A stretch of DNA of 64,000 bases from Karstenula rhodostoma CBS 690.94 (Eukaryota > Ascomycota > Dothideomycetes > Pleosporales > Didymosphaeriaceae), in the NCBI GenBank assembly GCA_010093485.1, contig MU001503.1:8224-72223 (forward strand). Direction: 5' to 3'. The translations under genes and the position numbers were made by a program. Below are positions 24,742 through 36,450 of the stretch, piece by piece; within the stretch, counting starts at the first letter, position 1; each line of letters starts with the position of its first letter. The notes beneath the pieces were generated by a model that was not told the DNA's origin, did not search any database, and saw nothing but the letters and a program-made list of their open reading frames with translations.

Positions 24742-24885
24742 CTACTGCTTCACGGTTTTTCCTTGAATCTGAAGGTAAGTAACTTCTGAATCATCGTGGA
24801 GCCAGGTATGAGACAGGATGGCATAAGGGGGCCGCTCGGTATAGAACGTTTGTAGTTTCTTCGTACGTGCATTGAGGAGACGCAT
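24742..24885 (-). pseudogene. Truncated HET-domain N-terminus
   Basis: The minus frame from ATG 24885 reads MRLLNARTKKLQTF followed by PYAILSHTWLHDDSEVTY, the hallmark start of HET-E-like heterokaryon-incompatibility proteins. It stops after 47 residues at 24742. The core HET motifs that should follow are not seen downstream. This is a gene stub, directly upstream of the other relic on the same strand. Confidence 0.6.
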
Positions 24886-25506
24886 CTTGACTGACTAAAG
24901 AAGCTACCATAAGGGTAACCAGCGATCGTGATAATCCTAGAGTAAGCGAAAGGGATGAGTGAGAACAGGCTGCAGTCTGACATTCGGAGTTGCGGCGAGG
25001 CTGAGCTGTAGCGATTATGAAACAAGAAAAGTCAGCCAGGCTTGACAGATGAATACGACTTGGCGATGGGCTGTCGCAGGGGCGCTTTGGCGGGCTAGAA
25101 TACATGGTAGCCTGGCTATGCTCGGCATGTTGTGATAGGTATGAGGCTTTGGGCGAGAGCAACCTCGTCTTCCGAGCAAGTGCGGTTCGACGGCGCCCGC
25201 GACCCGCATGCCTGGACATCGGCCGTAACGAAAGCCCGTCGTATGAAAGTTTGGTGCCACATGCATCGCCGTGGCAAACTTTGTGCTGGTTCGAAAAGAG
25301 CTTTCAAGGTTGGGTGCAGCGGGAGAAGTCAACGCGTAGTCTGTCACCGGGAGAAGGCGTGCCGAATTCGGTCTAGGCCAGCCGCGAAAAGACGTCATGG
25401 CCCGTCCCCCACAGCAGTTGCCCCTCCAGCGTCAGTTGGGGTGTGAGCAAAGACGCACGCTTCGCTTGTTCGCGAAAGCTCCCCTGAGCGCATCGCCTCT
25501 GCTACA
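24886..25506. other. Intergenic, no supported gene
   Basis: Promoter side of the Sac phosphatase gene. Overlapping open frames are unconvincing. Confidence 0.45.
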
Positions 25507-28500
25507 ATGCCCGGCTTGGTCCGCAAGCTGCTCATCTTTGCTGCGGTAGACGGGCTGGTGCTGCAGCCCGCCCCGCCGCGCAACCACCCGCCGGCGACGC
25601 AGCAGGCCATCAAGATCGACTACAAGGGCAATGTCGGGCCGCTGCTCAAGGATCGCCGCCAGGAGGATGCGGCTCCGGATACACTGGAGGTGCACGGTGT
25701 CATAGGTATGGCAGAAGAATACATGACCACCATCGACACCAACTGACGCGCGACAGGTCTGCTCAAAATCGCGACATCCTACTTCCTCATCTCAATATGC
25801 GACCGCGAACAGGTGGCACAAATACGCGGCAAGCCCATTTACAAGATCACCGACGTCGCGCTCATCCCGCTCTCCTCGCAGGCCGACGCCGACAAGGCCA
25901 TTGTATCTGCCCGCGACCATGTACAGCGCCACAAGAAGGCACAGGGCCTGGGGGATGACGAGTATGACAGCGAGAGCGACGAGGAAGACGCGCCGAGCGT
26001 GACCGACTCGCTCGAGGAAGAGCCACCCGCACCGCCCACCGAAGTCAAGGACGCTGTTACTGGCCAGCGCGGGCCGGCCGACAGGCGCACCAGTGTCGCC
26101 GAAGACGTAATGCAGCGCAAAGGCGTCTACGGCCGCTTCGCAGAAAAATGGTTCTCCAAGAAGGGGTGGGATACCGACAATAGACGGACGCAGGGCATGA
26201 GCTCCACCGAAGAACTGCGCAAGGCCATGCCCAAGAACGTTGAGTCGATACCAAGGGACGAGGGAGGGCCTATGAGTCCGTCGAAGCCTGATGCGCTGCC
26301 GGTCGAAGATGAGGATGTGCCCGAGCCCGTTAGCCCTGAAGAGATTCCCAAAGCGCTCGCCGGCGACAAGGACAGCACTACTATCACCCTGCTGCCCAAA
26401 ATTCTGCGCACCGCCAAGATGTATTTCGCTTCTGGGAACTTTTTCTACTCATACGACTACGACCTTTCGCATGCAATTGGGAAGCAGCAACCGAGTTCCA
26501 GCGTACCACTATCTAAACAATTTGATCCTTTGGTATGCCATCCTATCTCGTTGTCTGTATGTTCATTGCTGATTGTTGGCGCAGTTCTTTTGGAACGAGC
26601 ACATTATAGCACCCTTCATCGAAGCAGGCCAGTACAGTTTTGTCCTACCAGTCATCCAGGGCTTTGTCGGTCAACGTCCATTTAGCATCAAAGTTGTCGA
26701 TACAAAGTCCAACAGCGTTGTGATAGATCCGGACGCTACTCCAAACGACATGGAGCTACAGTCGATACATCAAAACAAGTCAACCGAGTCCATTACTAGC
26801 ACAGATGGTAACACAAAGACACCTCCACCAGAACCGTCCAATGGCAAGGATTTCCTGCTGACCCTCATTTCCCGCCGGTCTACCAAGAGGGCTGGCCTTC
26901 GTTACCTCCGACGTGGTCTGGATGACGAAGGCAGTACAGCCAACAGCGTCGAGACTGAACAGATCCTTTCGTCGCCAACCTGGAACACCTCACATGACAA
27001 GATTTTATCATTCACTCAGTTTCGAGGCTCGATACCCCTCTTTTTTTCGCAGTCTCCGTACAGCTTGAAGCCGCAGGTAGATACCTGGGGTTCCACGGAT
27101 ACGAATGCGAAAGCTTTCAGACGCCACTTCGCCGAATTAACCGCAAGATATGGCTCCGTGTATGCTGCGTCTTTGGTTGACAAGCACGGAACTGAAGCGA
27201 AGATTGGGAGCCTATACGAGCAACACGCCCAAATACTCAATGAACACGGCGGCATGGACGGCAAAGGGAAGCAACTCGATTTCGAATGGTTCGATTTCCA
27301 TCATGTTTGCCGAGGCATGCGATTCGAGAACGTCTCTCTGCTCATAGACTCTATTGGGCCTTTTATGAAAGCAGCGAGCTGGACGGAGATTTCGAACGAC
27401 CAAGCGAAGCAGACGCAGTCTGGTGTGTTGCGCACCAATTGCATGGATTGTCTCGATCGCACCAATGTTGTTCAGTCCGCCTGCGCCCGCATAACACTCG
27501 AGGCTCAGCTATCAGCCGGTGATTATAGCATTGATCTTCAAAACGACCCCAGCACTTCGTGGTTCAACACCCTCTGGGCGGATAACGGCGACGCAATCTC
27601 GAAGCAGTACGCGGGAACTGCTGCGCTCAAAGGAGACTTCACCCGAACTAGGAAGCGCCAAATCACCGGCGCCCTGACTGACTTCGGACTCACGTTGAAC
27701 AGGTACTACAACAACATCGTCAATGATTACTTCACGCAAGCGGTCATCGACTACCTGTTGGGACGCGCGACGGATTCCATCTTTGCCGAGTTTGAGGCAG
27801 ACATGAAGAGCGCAGACTACTTCATCGACGTCAGAAAGGTACGACAGGCGGCCATTGACCGTTCAGCGGGCATTGTGATAGAAGACAAGGAGGAAGATCT
27901 TGTGGCTGGTTGGACGTTGAGCGTTCCGACTTCGGCCGATCATCTCAAAACGGCGACCTTCGAAGAAGCTGTGCTACTGTTGACGGAGAAAGCTCTGTAT
28001 TTTTGCCGCCTGGATTGGGGGACGGAAAAGGTGCGCGAGTTCGAGCGCATCGAGCTTGACAATGTGGAGAGCTTGTTCCGCGGTGTCTACATCACTAGCA
28101 CGTTAGCAACGCGGCACATGGACGAGCAAAAGAACGTCGGCTTTGTGATTCGGTATCGGGCAGAGGCAGGTGGGGAGTTGGTGCGGCGCAACACGCGCTC
28201 GCTTGATTCTGGTAAAAGTGGTGCCCCGTCGGACGATAAGCCAGCGTCGAAATCACAGGCTCCACAGGCGACTGGCCGCTTCCTTGCGTTCAAGGCGCTC
28301 CCTCCACGTACCAGCATGCCGGCACCTGGGGAAGCCGCAGACAGCCCGGAGAACGAAGTGGAGGTGGTCCATGGCATATGTGAGGAGATTGCGAAGGTGG
28401 TGAATAAGACGAGGGCGGGGGAGCAAGTGAAATGTAGCAGTCCGGGAACGGAACAGGAAGATAAGATTGGAGATGAGGCGCAAACGAGAAGGCTGGAAGT

Positions 28501-28597
28501 TGAGGATAAAGATGTCATCAGCTTGACGGATGCGAAGAGGAGTACGGGATATGTAGAGACGCTGGCATACTCGATGAAGAAGCTGGTATGGGGGTGA
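25507..28597 (+). CDS. Sac-domain phosphoinositide phosphatase with hSac2-like region
   Basis: Three exons (25507-25705, 25757-26532, 26585-28597) with 51- and 52-bp introns (GTATGG...ACAG; GTATGC...GCAG) join in frame to 995 residues. The N-terminal Sac domain is interrupted by a long acidic, serine-rich insertion (about residues 120-285). It resumes at LRTAKMYFASGNFFYSYDYD and carries the catalytic motif TNCMDCLDRTNVVQ, a Cys-x5-Arg (about C611 to R617). About residues 741-840 (AGWTLSVPTSADHLK; FRGVYITSTLATRHM) resemble the hSac2 domain that follows Sac in INPP5F-type enzymes. It should remove phosphates from phosphoinositides, probably PI4P, on intracellular membranes. The C-terminus is disordered; no membrane anchor is obvious, unlike Sac1. 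Confidence 0.9.
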
Positions 28598-28723
28598 GCG
28601 GCACGAGAGGGATGTTCTGGATACATAACATGATACCACATAGAAATTGTAATAACGCGGACATTCTTTTTCCCCTCAGAGCAACTGCCGCCATGTTCAC
28701 ATGCAAGTTTCTTCGGTGCTCGT

Positions 28724-28737
28724 GACGGTGCACCGTC
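28724..28737. repeat. 14-bp perfect palindrome
   Basis: GACGGTGCACCGTC reads the same on both strands. It is about 130 bp past the phosphatase stop codon. It could be a dimeric protein-binding site or chance. Confidence 0.4.
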
Positions 28738-29950
28738 TGCTTGGTAAACGTTGTGGAAAGACTTTGTTGGGCGGCGATTCAGAGGAGCACGGGTATCCCA
28801 CGCCGCACGATTCGTGAGCCCCCACTCACACTAGGTAGGTTTCTGCGGTGCTGGAGATTCCAGACGAGGCCATCAGCCCCAGTCGAGTCTCCGGACTTGC
28901 ATGAGGAGACACTCCAGTGTTTTCCCCTCATGTGACAGCAACGCACGCCCCAGCTCTCCAGCAAGTTCCCAGTGTTAATTGTGGATATGGATGCAACAGG
29001 ACCCCCACTCGAAAGATGTTTTTTCTTGTCAGCCCCGTGCTTTGCTCCAAACAGGATGCGGACCGACGGAGGTTCCCCGGTCCGAGGGCGTGCGGCGGTG
29101 GAGACGCATCGCTTGCGGCGCGGCTGGAGGTGGTGATGGGCGGGTGTATTTTCTCTGTTTGGCAGCGTATCCGACAGAAGCTTTTGAAGCTCGAGCTTGT
29201 CGTTTGAGTCGATGAGGATTCTAGCATGTAGTTGCGGTGAGCGGGCTCGATGGTCTCTGTGCTTCTCTGTACACAGTACGACGTCGTCGCCCATCTTACG
29301 CCTCTCATCACAACACAGAAGCGACAACATGTCGTTCCTCGATCGATCCGACGCCCAATATGCCGTGCCCTAGGAAGATGCCATCTCCGAAACCCACCCG
29401 CCGTCGTTGACCTACCTCAGTGGCGTACTCGAGGCGCTAGGAACGCGAGAGCACGGACGGACACCACGGCGGCTTCGTCGAACGGCCAACAAAAACGATA
29501 TTTGCAAGCGGGAGCTCAACTCGGTCCCGTAAGCCCCGGTGGTTTGCTTGTGGTGGCAACAGGGACAGCACCAGAAGTACGGTGTACGGCTCCGCTGTCA
29601 GCAACTCGGCGCGTCTCCTCGATTCGTCAGCGGCGGCGCGGTGCAGCGAGCCAGTAGTGCGGTGAAGATGTTGAGACAGCTCGGTACTCGGCTTGCTGGA
29701 GGCGCAATTAAGGCTGCGGGTCGGGCTGCAGACGTACGCGGGAGGCGCTCGAGCTAGAACTGCCATGGTTACATGGTGCTTGGGAACACGGGTCGACGTC
29801 AGCGGCCGCGATCGCGAACGGGCTCATGCGCCCATCGCAGGCGTGAGATTTCTCTTGATGAGGTGACGTTGGGCGATGGCACGCTCGCGTTTCAACGCGC
29901 TGGGAGCATGAAGCTCGCCATCATGGGCTCCAGGCGGGCACGACGCAAAT

Positions 29951-30030
29951 GGACGGCGGCGCAGAGATCAGGACGGCAGCGCAGAGATCAGGACGGCGGC
30001 GCAGAGATCAGGACGGCGGCGCAGAGATCA
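29951..30030. repeat. 20-bp tandem repeat, four copies
   Basis: Four head-to-tail copies of GGACGGCGGCGCAGAGATCA, differing at a single position in copy 2. Confidence 0.9.
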
Positions 30031-30376
30031 AGACTGCGCCGGTTGCGTCGGGCCACGCGAAAGCTGCCTCGAGGACGCTGCGGAACAAAGAGCAGACGCG
30101 GTGCCGCCGACTGCATTGAGCTGGCGATCGCAACACCATCGGCCGACGATGTACAAGCACCATGTGGAGCCGGCCTTGTCCGTCGTCCAGCTGCTTGTTT
30201 CTGCCCGCGCAGGTCTTGCCGCTGCTTGGCTACACCGTCTGCCGCCCCCTGCCACACCAGCAACGACCCTGCGAGGCGAATCAGCGTCTCCACCTCCAGA
30301 CCCTGTGCTCGAAAGAGCAGTCTTGGAGACTGGGAGCCGAGGGAACGTGACGGCTCGCTGGCCTGAGTGTCTCCAG

Positions 30377-30505
30377 GCGGGGCACCACGTTTCTTACTTG
30401 GGGATCGGCCCCGTGGGCACGACACCTGGGGTTTGGGTTAGAGCCTCTGGCTTGGGGCGTCGTCCCGAGGCGAGGCTGGACTCGACCGTCTGCCGGCATA
30501 TATAA
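30377..30505 (+). promoter_or_regulatory. Sugar-transporter promoter: TATA box and candidate CreA sites
   Basis: TATATAA at 30499-30505 lies 87 bp before the ATG. Upstream, GCGGGG (30377-30382) and CTGGGG (30426-30431) fit the SYGGRG consensus of the carbon catabolite repressor CreA/Cre1. Such sites are short and frequent, so glucose repression is a hypothesis. Confidence 0.4.
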
Positions 30506-30591
30506 GGATGGGGGTTTCCACCTTGCTGGGTACCCTTCCACTGGTAGCTCTTTGTCTTCTCTTGGGTTGAGACTCTGCCTGTTCAGCCACC

Positions 30592-32285
30592 ATGTATCAA
30601 ATTAGCAACATCTACGGCATCACGGCCATCGCCGTCATTGGTGGTGGCCTCTTTGGCTTCGATGTCAGCAGCATGTCGGCCATGTATGTTGTCCCAAACA
30701 TGTTGTCTTGGATAAGACTGACAGTCGCATAGTCTGCCTACACAACAGTACCGCTGCTCCTTCAACCAGGGGCCCTTCTATGCCGACGACCCAGAGGGTT
30801 GCTCAGGTCCCACAGCCAACGTTCAGGGTGGCATCACTGCCTCTATGCCCGGTGGTTCCTTCTTTGGCGCTCTCCTCTCCGGCTGGATCACCGACCGACT
30901 TGGCCGTAAGAGGGCCGTCCAGATCGGCTCCGTCATCTGGTGCATTGGTTCCGCCATCTCGTGCGCTTCTCAGAACATCGCCATGCTCATCGTCGGCCGT
31001 TTCATCAACGGTATCGCCGTCGGCATCTGCTCTGCTCAAGTCCCTGTCTATGTCTCCGAATTGGCTCCTCCTTCGACACGTGGTCGTGTTGTCGGTGCGC
31101 AACAATGGGCCATCACCTGGGGCATCTTGATCATGTTCTACATCTCCTACGGCTGCACTTTCCTCCAAGGAGAGAAGGCCTGGCGTGTTCCGTGGGGTCT
31201 TCAAATGCTCCCCGCTGTCTTCCTCTTCTTCGGTCTGCTCTTCCTGCCTGAATCGCCCCGTTGGCTCGCCCGCCACGACAGGTGGGAAGAGTGCCATGCT
31301 GTGCTCACTCTGGTTCACGGAAAAGGCGATCCTAACGCGCCATTCGTTACACTCGAGTTGAACGAGATCAAGCAGATGATCGAGTTCGAGAGGCAGAATG
31401 CCGACGTCTCCATCAAGGAGCTGTTCCGTCCCAAGATGTTGAACCGTCTGCACATTGGTGTCTTCACCCAGATCTGGAGTCAGTTGACGGGTATGAACGT
31501 CATGATGTACTACGTAAGTCATCCGTCGTATCACATTTCGGATGGCATCAGCTAACATGATCAAGATCACCTACGTTTTCGGTATGGCTGGTCTGAAGGG
31601 CAACGGCAACCTCGTCGCCTCCTCCATCCAGTACGTAATCAACGTATTTATGACCATCTTCGCTCTCATCTTCATCGACCGCTGGGGCCGCCGCTACCCC
31701 CTCATGATCGGCTCCACGCTCATGTCGATCTGGATGTATGCCAACGCCGGCCTCATGGCCAGCTACGGCCACGCCGCCCCACCCGGCGGCGTCGACAACA
31801 TCGCAGAGCAGTCCTGGGAAATCGGCGGCGCGCCCGCCAAAGCCGTCATCGCGTGCACCTACCTCTTCGTCGCGTCGTATGCACCCACCTGGGGCCCCGT
31901 CTCTTGGATCTACCCGCCGGAGCTGTTCCCCCTCCGCGTCCGCGGCAAGGCCGTCGCCATCACCACATCCTCTAACTGGATCTTCAACTTCGCCCTCAGC
32001 TACTTCGTGCCGCCCGCCTTCGTCAACATCCAGTGGAAAGTGTACCTCATCTTCGCTGTTTTCCTCACCACCATGACGATCCATGTGTTCTTCTGCTTCC
32101 CTGAAACCAGTGGTAAAACTCTCGAGGATATTGAAGAGTTATTCCTGACGGGTGTCCCCGCGTGGAAGACGCATGTGGATTACCACAGCACGAGGAGGGC
32201 CGAGGCTGGAGATCTGGGCGATAAGGAGAAGGCGCTGCATCGTGAGCAGGGTCCGGAGAAGCTGGAGGATACGCCGAAGGTTTAG
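30592..32285 (+). CDS. MFS sugar (hexose/pentose) transporter
   Basis: Three exons (30592-30683, 30733-31513, 31566-32285) with 49- and 52-bp introns (GTATGT...ATAG; GTAAGT...CAAG) join in frame to 530 residues. Sugar-porter signatures are present: GGGLFGFDVSSMSA in helix 1, DRLGRKRAVQIG in the 2-3 loop, PESPRWLARHDRWEE after helix 6, QLTGMNVMMYY in helix 7, DRWGRRYPLMIG, and PETSGKTLEDIEELF after helix 12. Twelve membrane helices are expected. It should import a monosaccharide by proton symport at the plasma membrane; the actual sugar cannot be read from sequence. The C-terminal tail is charged and cytosolic. Confidence 0.93.
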
Positions 32286-33101
32286 GAGGGCATTGCGGGA
32301 TGTTTGAGTTGGCAGGATGAAAAATGGTTTGGAAATAGTAGCGAGATCGAATAATCAAAGTGCAAGTTCAACTATTATATCCATCACGTGACTCACTTCC
32401 AACCAGCCGGTCGGTCCAAAACTTACGCAATGGATAATTTTGCTGAACTTATCCTTTTTATGAGATGTTCGTCCTACGTGAGACCTGGCTCGACATCCTG
32501 CCTGAAGTTACTGCGTGCATGCGTGCATCGTGTTCGTGATGCGGTTTCCCATCGTAGCGTCCAGGGCACCTGCCCCTTCGAGTCGTCTACGCGCCTTATG
32601 TGTAAGGCCACTTCGAGCACAGCGCCAATAGTCGTTTACTTCGCAATGCGCTCGTAGCGACCGTCACACCTCACACACACCCAGACAAGCGGCAAATCAG
32701 CATGCGAAGGTGTGCTATACCGAGACGTCAGCGACAGCGCTCGCAAGGCTGAAGGCTGCATGAGCATGGGTCAGTGGCAACCCCGCTCGCCCCTCTCCTC
32801 CCAGGTTCGCCTCTTACTGTCCACGTCTGCGTCCAGTTCATCGACTCCCTACTCCCATCTCGAATCTGGCACCTCTTTACGCCAGTTCCTATCCTCTTCG
32901 CGAGCGGGTCTGCATATCGCAGTAACGGAACTGAAACACATTGTCGTCTTCTCACGGGCAGCCTTGTCAGCCTTGTGGGAAGCATCCGCCTTATTCGGGC
33001 TGAGTTTCTGTTGCAGTAATGCTTCACGACTGCTTGTTGAATGCAAACGGAACTAACTATACATAGCTGCCCTGAAGTGACCAGCTCACCAGAAACTTCA
33101 A
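32286..33101. other. Intergenic, no supported gene
   Basis: No recognisable coding content on either strand. Confidence 0.5.
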
Positions 33102-35426
33102 ATGGATTCTGCTGAATCGATATTACAAGAGTACGAATACCGACCACTCGATGCCGACGCTCAAGAGATTCGGCTCATCCGCCTGCTTCCCGGAACCTTT
33201 GACGATGAATTGGTAGTGGAGATCTTCCATACACCATTTGTTGAGCCAGAGCCAGCAAAGGATATTCGTCTTGACTTGCGTGAAATTCGAAAGACACTGC
33301 GTACTCCTTGGGAGGTTCATGAAACTCACGAAAGACGATACTTGTACTATGACGCGTCTGAAAAGATATCAAGATGGACGCATCCCGATGTGGATGTAGA
33401 CGGGGAGTTGTACGGAAACGGGAAGTCCTTCGAGGTGTAACCAGACTTCGAGCCAGAATACGAAGGTCGGTTGGGCTATCATAGACTCCGCTATTGTTGA
33501 ACCCTCACGCTGAATTTCCGACAGCGCTGTCATACGTTTGGGGTACAGAGGAAGCCGACCTCAAAGTCAAGGTCGTTCATAATAATCCCACGGGCATTCC
33601 GAGTATAATTTACGTAAAACCAAACCTTCATAATGCTCTCAAGTACCTTCGAGATTCTCAGATCGAACGAGTTCTCTGGATTGACGCTATCTGCATCAAC
33701 CAATCGGATATCGGCGAACGCAATCACGAAGTAGCAAAGATGGCCCAAATTTACACCCTGGCCTCGCGAACGGTCATTTGGCTAGGTCTTGAGGATGCGT
33801 CTGGTTCCAGCAAGCGAGCCTTCGCAATACTTGGTTTCATTGGTGAGCAGTTCGAATATACTACTGCAGGACTTGTACAGGTAAGTCCAGGATTCGAGAA
33901 CCGCAGCGCGACCAACACCGCGTTTCCCTCTGCTTACGTGCATCCGCGGTCATTGTTAGCCGTCTCACGGGCTGTAGAAAATGATGTCGGACCGATATAT
34001 TCGGAAGCAGATTTTGAGGCTATCCAGCAAATTTTGACTCGGCCCTGGTGGGATAGGCTGTGGATATGGCAGGAGGCTGCACTTGGCTACCGGAAAGCCA
34101 TCGCGCAATGTGGAACTGATACCGTACCCTGGCCCTTGTTCGCACATTCGGCCTGTTTCATAACTCTCCACGGAAAACGTACGTTTGGTGCCTCCTACGA
34201 TTCCTTGCTTGTACTTCAACGCGCCGGGCTGTTTCCAGAACCTCATAAAGTATCGACACTCGGGAAGAAATTGTGGGCGACGCATGAGGCCCAATACAAG
34301 GACAAACACGATCGCATATATGCATTGCTTGGCCTTGCCTCACCTCGATATAGAGCCCATATTTCGATCGACTATTCCATGGATGTATTTGATATGTTCT
34401 ACGATACTTGTGTAGCCATAGTCACAGTTGAGGGACGTTTATCGTTTCTCAATTTCTGCAATCTGAACCAAGAAGCGCAGCATACAAGACCAACGTGGGT
34501 CCCTGACTGGAATTTCAACGGGTTGAAGATTCTGGAATCAACCCTGGCTTCCGGAAGAGCTGTTTCAACTCATGTGGGCGCCATCGATGGTCCGGAGCTC
34601 ACAGTCCAATCAACCATCTGTGGCAAGGTACAGTACGTTGCAGCACTGGACGTGAGAGATTTATACACGCTTTCGTCTCTCTCTCTACGCTGGCGGAGGA
34701 GTTGGATGCAGCCTGCTGCACGCACAAAACCGTTGGTGCATTAAAGCGAGAACTTATTAATGCACTGATGTGCGGCTGTATCAAAGATACATGGCCTAAG
34801 AGAGATGAATTCTTGAGCATGGATGAGGTTCTCAGCCAGAATGATGCCAACCGGGTCATAGCATATGATTATCATAAGGGCCGTTCTGTCTTCGTTCCAG
34901 ATCAAGGGCAGCTTGGCTTAGGTCCACCGTCCGTACTGCCAGGTATGTATGTTTCCGAGGATCCCCTATAGCACATACCAACGAAGTTGGTTCAGGAGAT
35001 CACATCGCCGTAATTTTTGGCGCTCAGTTCCCGATGATTGTGCGACCATCCAACCTGAATGCTTCCTCTCAAGCTCCCCGTTATAGAGTTGTTGGACCAG
35101 CCTTCATGCAAGACCTCGCAGATGCTCAGGCTCTACGTGGCCCGATACCCTCTCATTACCAAACTTTTCACTACCATCGTATTTTCGAGAATAGGGTTAT
35201 GAAAGAATGGTCCTGGTTCAGGAACATCGTTACCGAGAAAGTAACTCCTGAGGATCCAAGGTTAGGAGAGATATCAGAAGACTGGGAACTAGGAAGTGGG
35301 TTTCGGGAGCGCGAACTCAGGTGGTATAGGAACAAGATAACGGGCCAGATAAGCTTCGACCCACGAGACGAGCCAGACGAAGTGAGGAAAAGAGGTATCG
35401 ATGTGAAAGACATTGTTCTGATCTGA
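33102..35426 (+). CDS. HET-domain protein with N- and C-terminal WW-like modules; frame interrupted
   Basis: ATG 33102. Exon 1 (to 33434) ends with a WW-like module: PWEVHETHERRYLYYDASEK then ISRWTHPDVD. A 50-bp intron 33435-33484 (GTGTAA...ATAG) restores the frame into a full HET domain: ALSYVWGTEE, RVLWIDAICINQSDIGERNH, IYTLASRTVIWLGLE, WWDRLWIWQEA. The frame then stops at 34744. Coding sense continues in another frame either after a one-base shift near 34650 or through a GTGAGA...AAAG intron at 34652-34746. A canonical intron at 34943-34995 (GTATGT...TTCAG) leads to the last exon, ending at 35426. The C-terminus has two degenerate WW-like repeats, WFRNIVTEKVTPEDPR and WYRNKITGQISFDPR. HET proteins trigger incompatibility-type cell death or allorecognition. 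It may be functional or recently disabled. Confidence 0.75.
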
Positions 35427-36450
35427 AAACATCACACGCTACCACTTCTCCCACATCAGACGAAGTTTTCCACCGCCTTTACCTCCCCTATCCTCTCTTT
35501 TTACATGTTCACTTGTGTTGTCGGTCGTATTGCTAGATTATTTCAAGGAACAACTTTCTACGCACATATATCAGCTTATGCACTAGTCCCTTCCTTAAGC
35601 CAGCATTGACGTCACCCATCACTTATTGACGCGACAAAGCCGTCATACAGAGCGCCTACCCTCATTTGAATTTCCGCAAAGCTTGGTCGTGTAGCCAAAA
35701 AGAGAGTATCGCTGGATGTTAAATCTCTCGTCTTACGGCAGTGGGTTGTCAAGGACACTCACTCATGAAGGGGTTAAATAGCACTCTGCCAAACAACGTA
35801 ATGATATTGGTGTATTCTTACATGATCGACGTGAGCCCAGTGCGTGTGCCTTCCCCCTAACACGTGGAATCGGTGCTGGCAAGCTGACAGTATCAATTTC
35901 GAACGCACAGCAAAGAAGGGTGAGTCAAGACATGCGTATAAAGATATTTCTAATAATTCAACGCGGAGTGGGAGCTCCTGCAAGGGTCCTAATATGTACC
36001 CAGCTCCATGTTGGTCGGTTCGTGGATCTTGAGCGAGTCTACAGCCCTACAGAAATCTTTCGGTCTTGTTGGAAATCGCGCATGTTGTGGTGCGACCTTG
36101 GCTGGCAGGTTTGGGGCCCGCGTTTCAGGCAATTCTTACGTTCGTTTGGGCAAGCCATAAAATGGCCAGCTGAACATGAGAAGATGGGGAGCTTATGTGC
36201 TTGGGGCTTATACTCTCATCTTGAAGACATTGAAAGTGCAAAGTTGGGTGGATGTTTCGTGGTGGATAGCAACTACTTTTTCCACGAGTCCGCATTGTTC
36301 CAGAAGTCATGAAGTGGTGTTTTTGCTAGCACAACCCCTTCATCCTTCTCTTTCGTTTCGCGCCAGCTATTCACAATCCCGGGAGCTTGAACCTCGGTAC
36401 GTCAGGGGAGACTTCTAGCACGAAGTCGCCTGCGGACCTGTGCTGGGGAG
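35427..36450. other. Intergenic, no supported gene
   Basis: A 130-codon open frame from a GTG at 35920 is not recognisable and lacks an ATG at its start. No gene is claimed. Confidence 0.4.

Larger units (their letters stand above)
28598..30498. other. Long intergenic region, no supported gene
   Basis: About 1.9 kb between two plus-strand genes. Several overlapping open frames on both strands are GC-driven and lack recognisable domains. It contains a 14-bp palindrome, a 20-bp tandem repeat and candidate carbon-repressor sites, listed separately. Confidence 0.5.

Noticed and set aside
35920..36312. 130-codon plus-strand frame
   Set aside because: Starts at GTG, has no recognisable motif, and both neighbouring genes look decayed; kept as intergenic.
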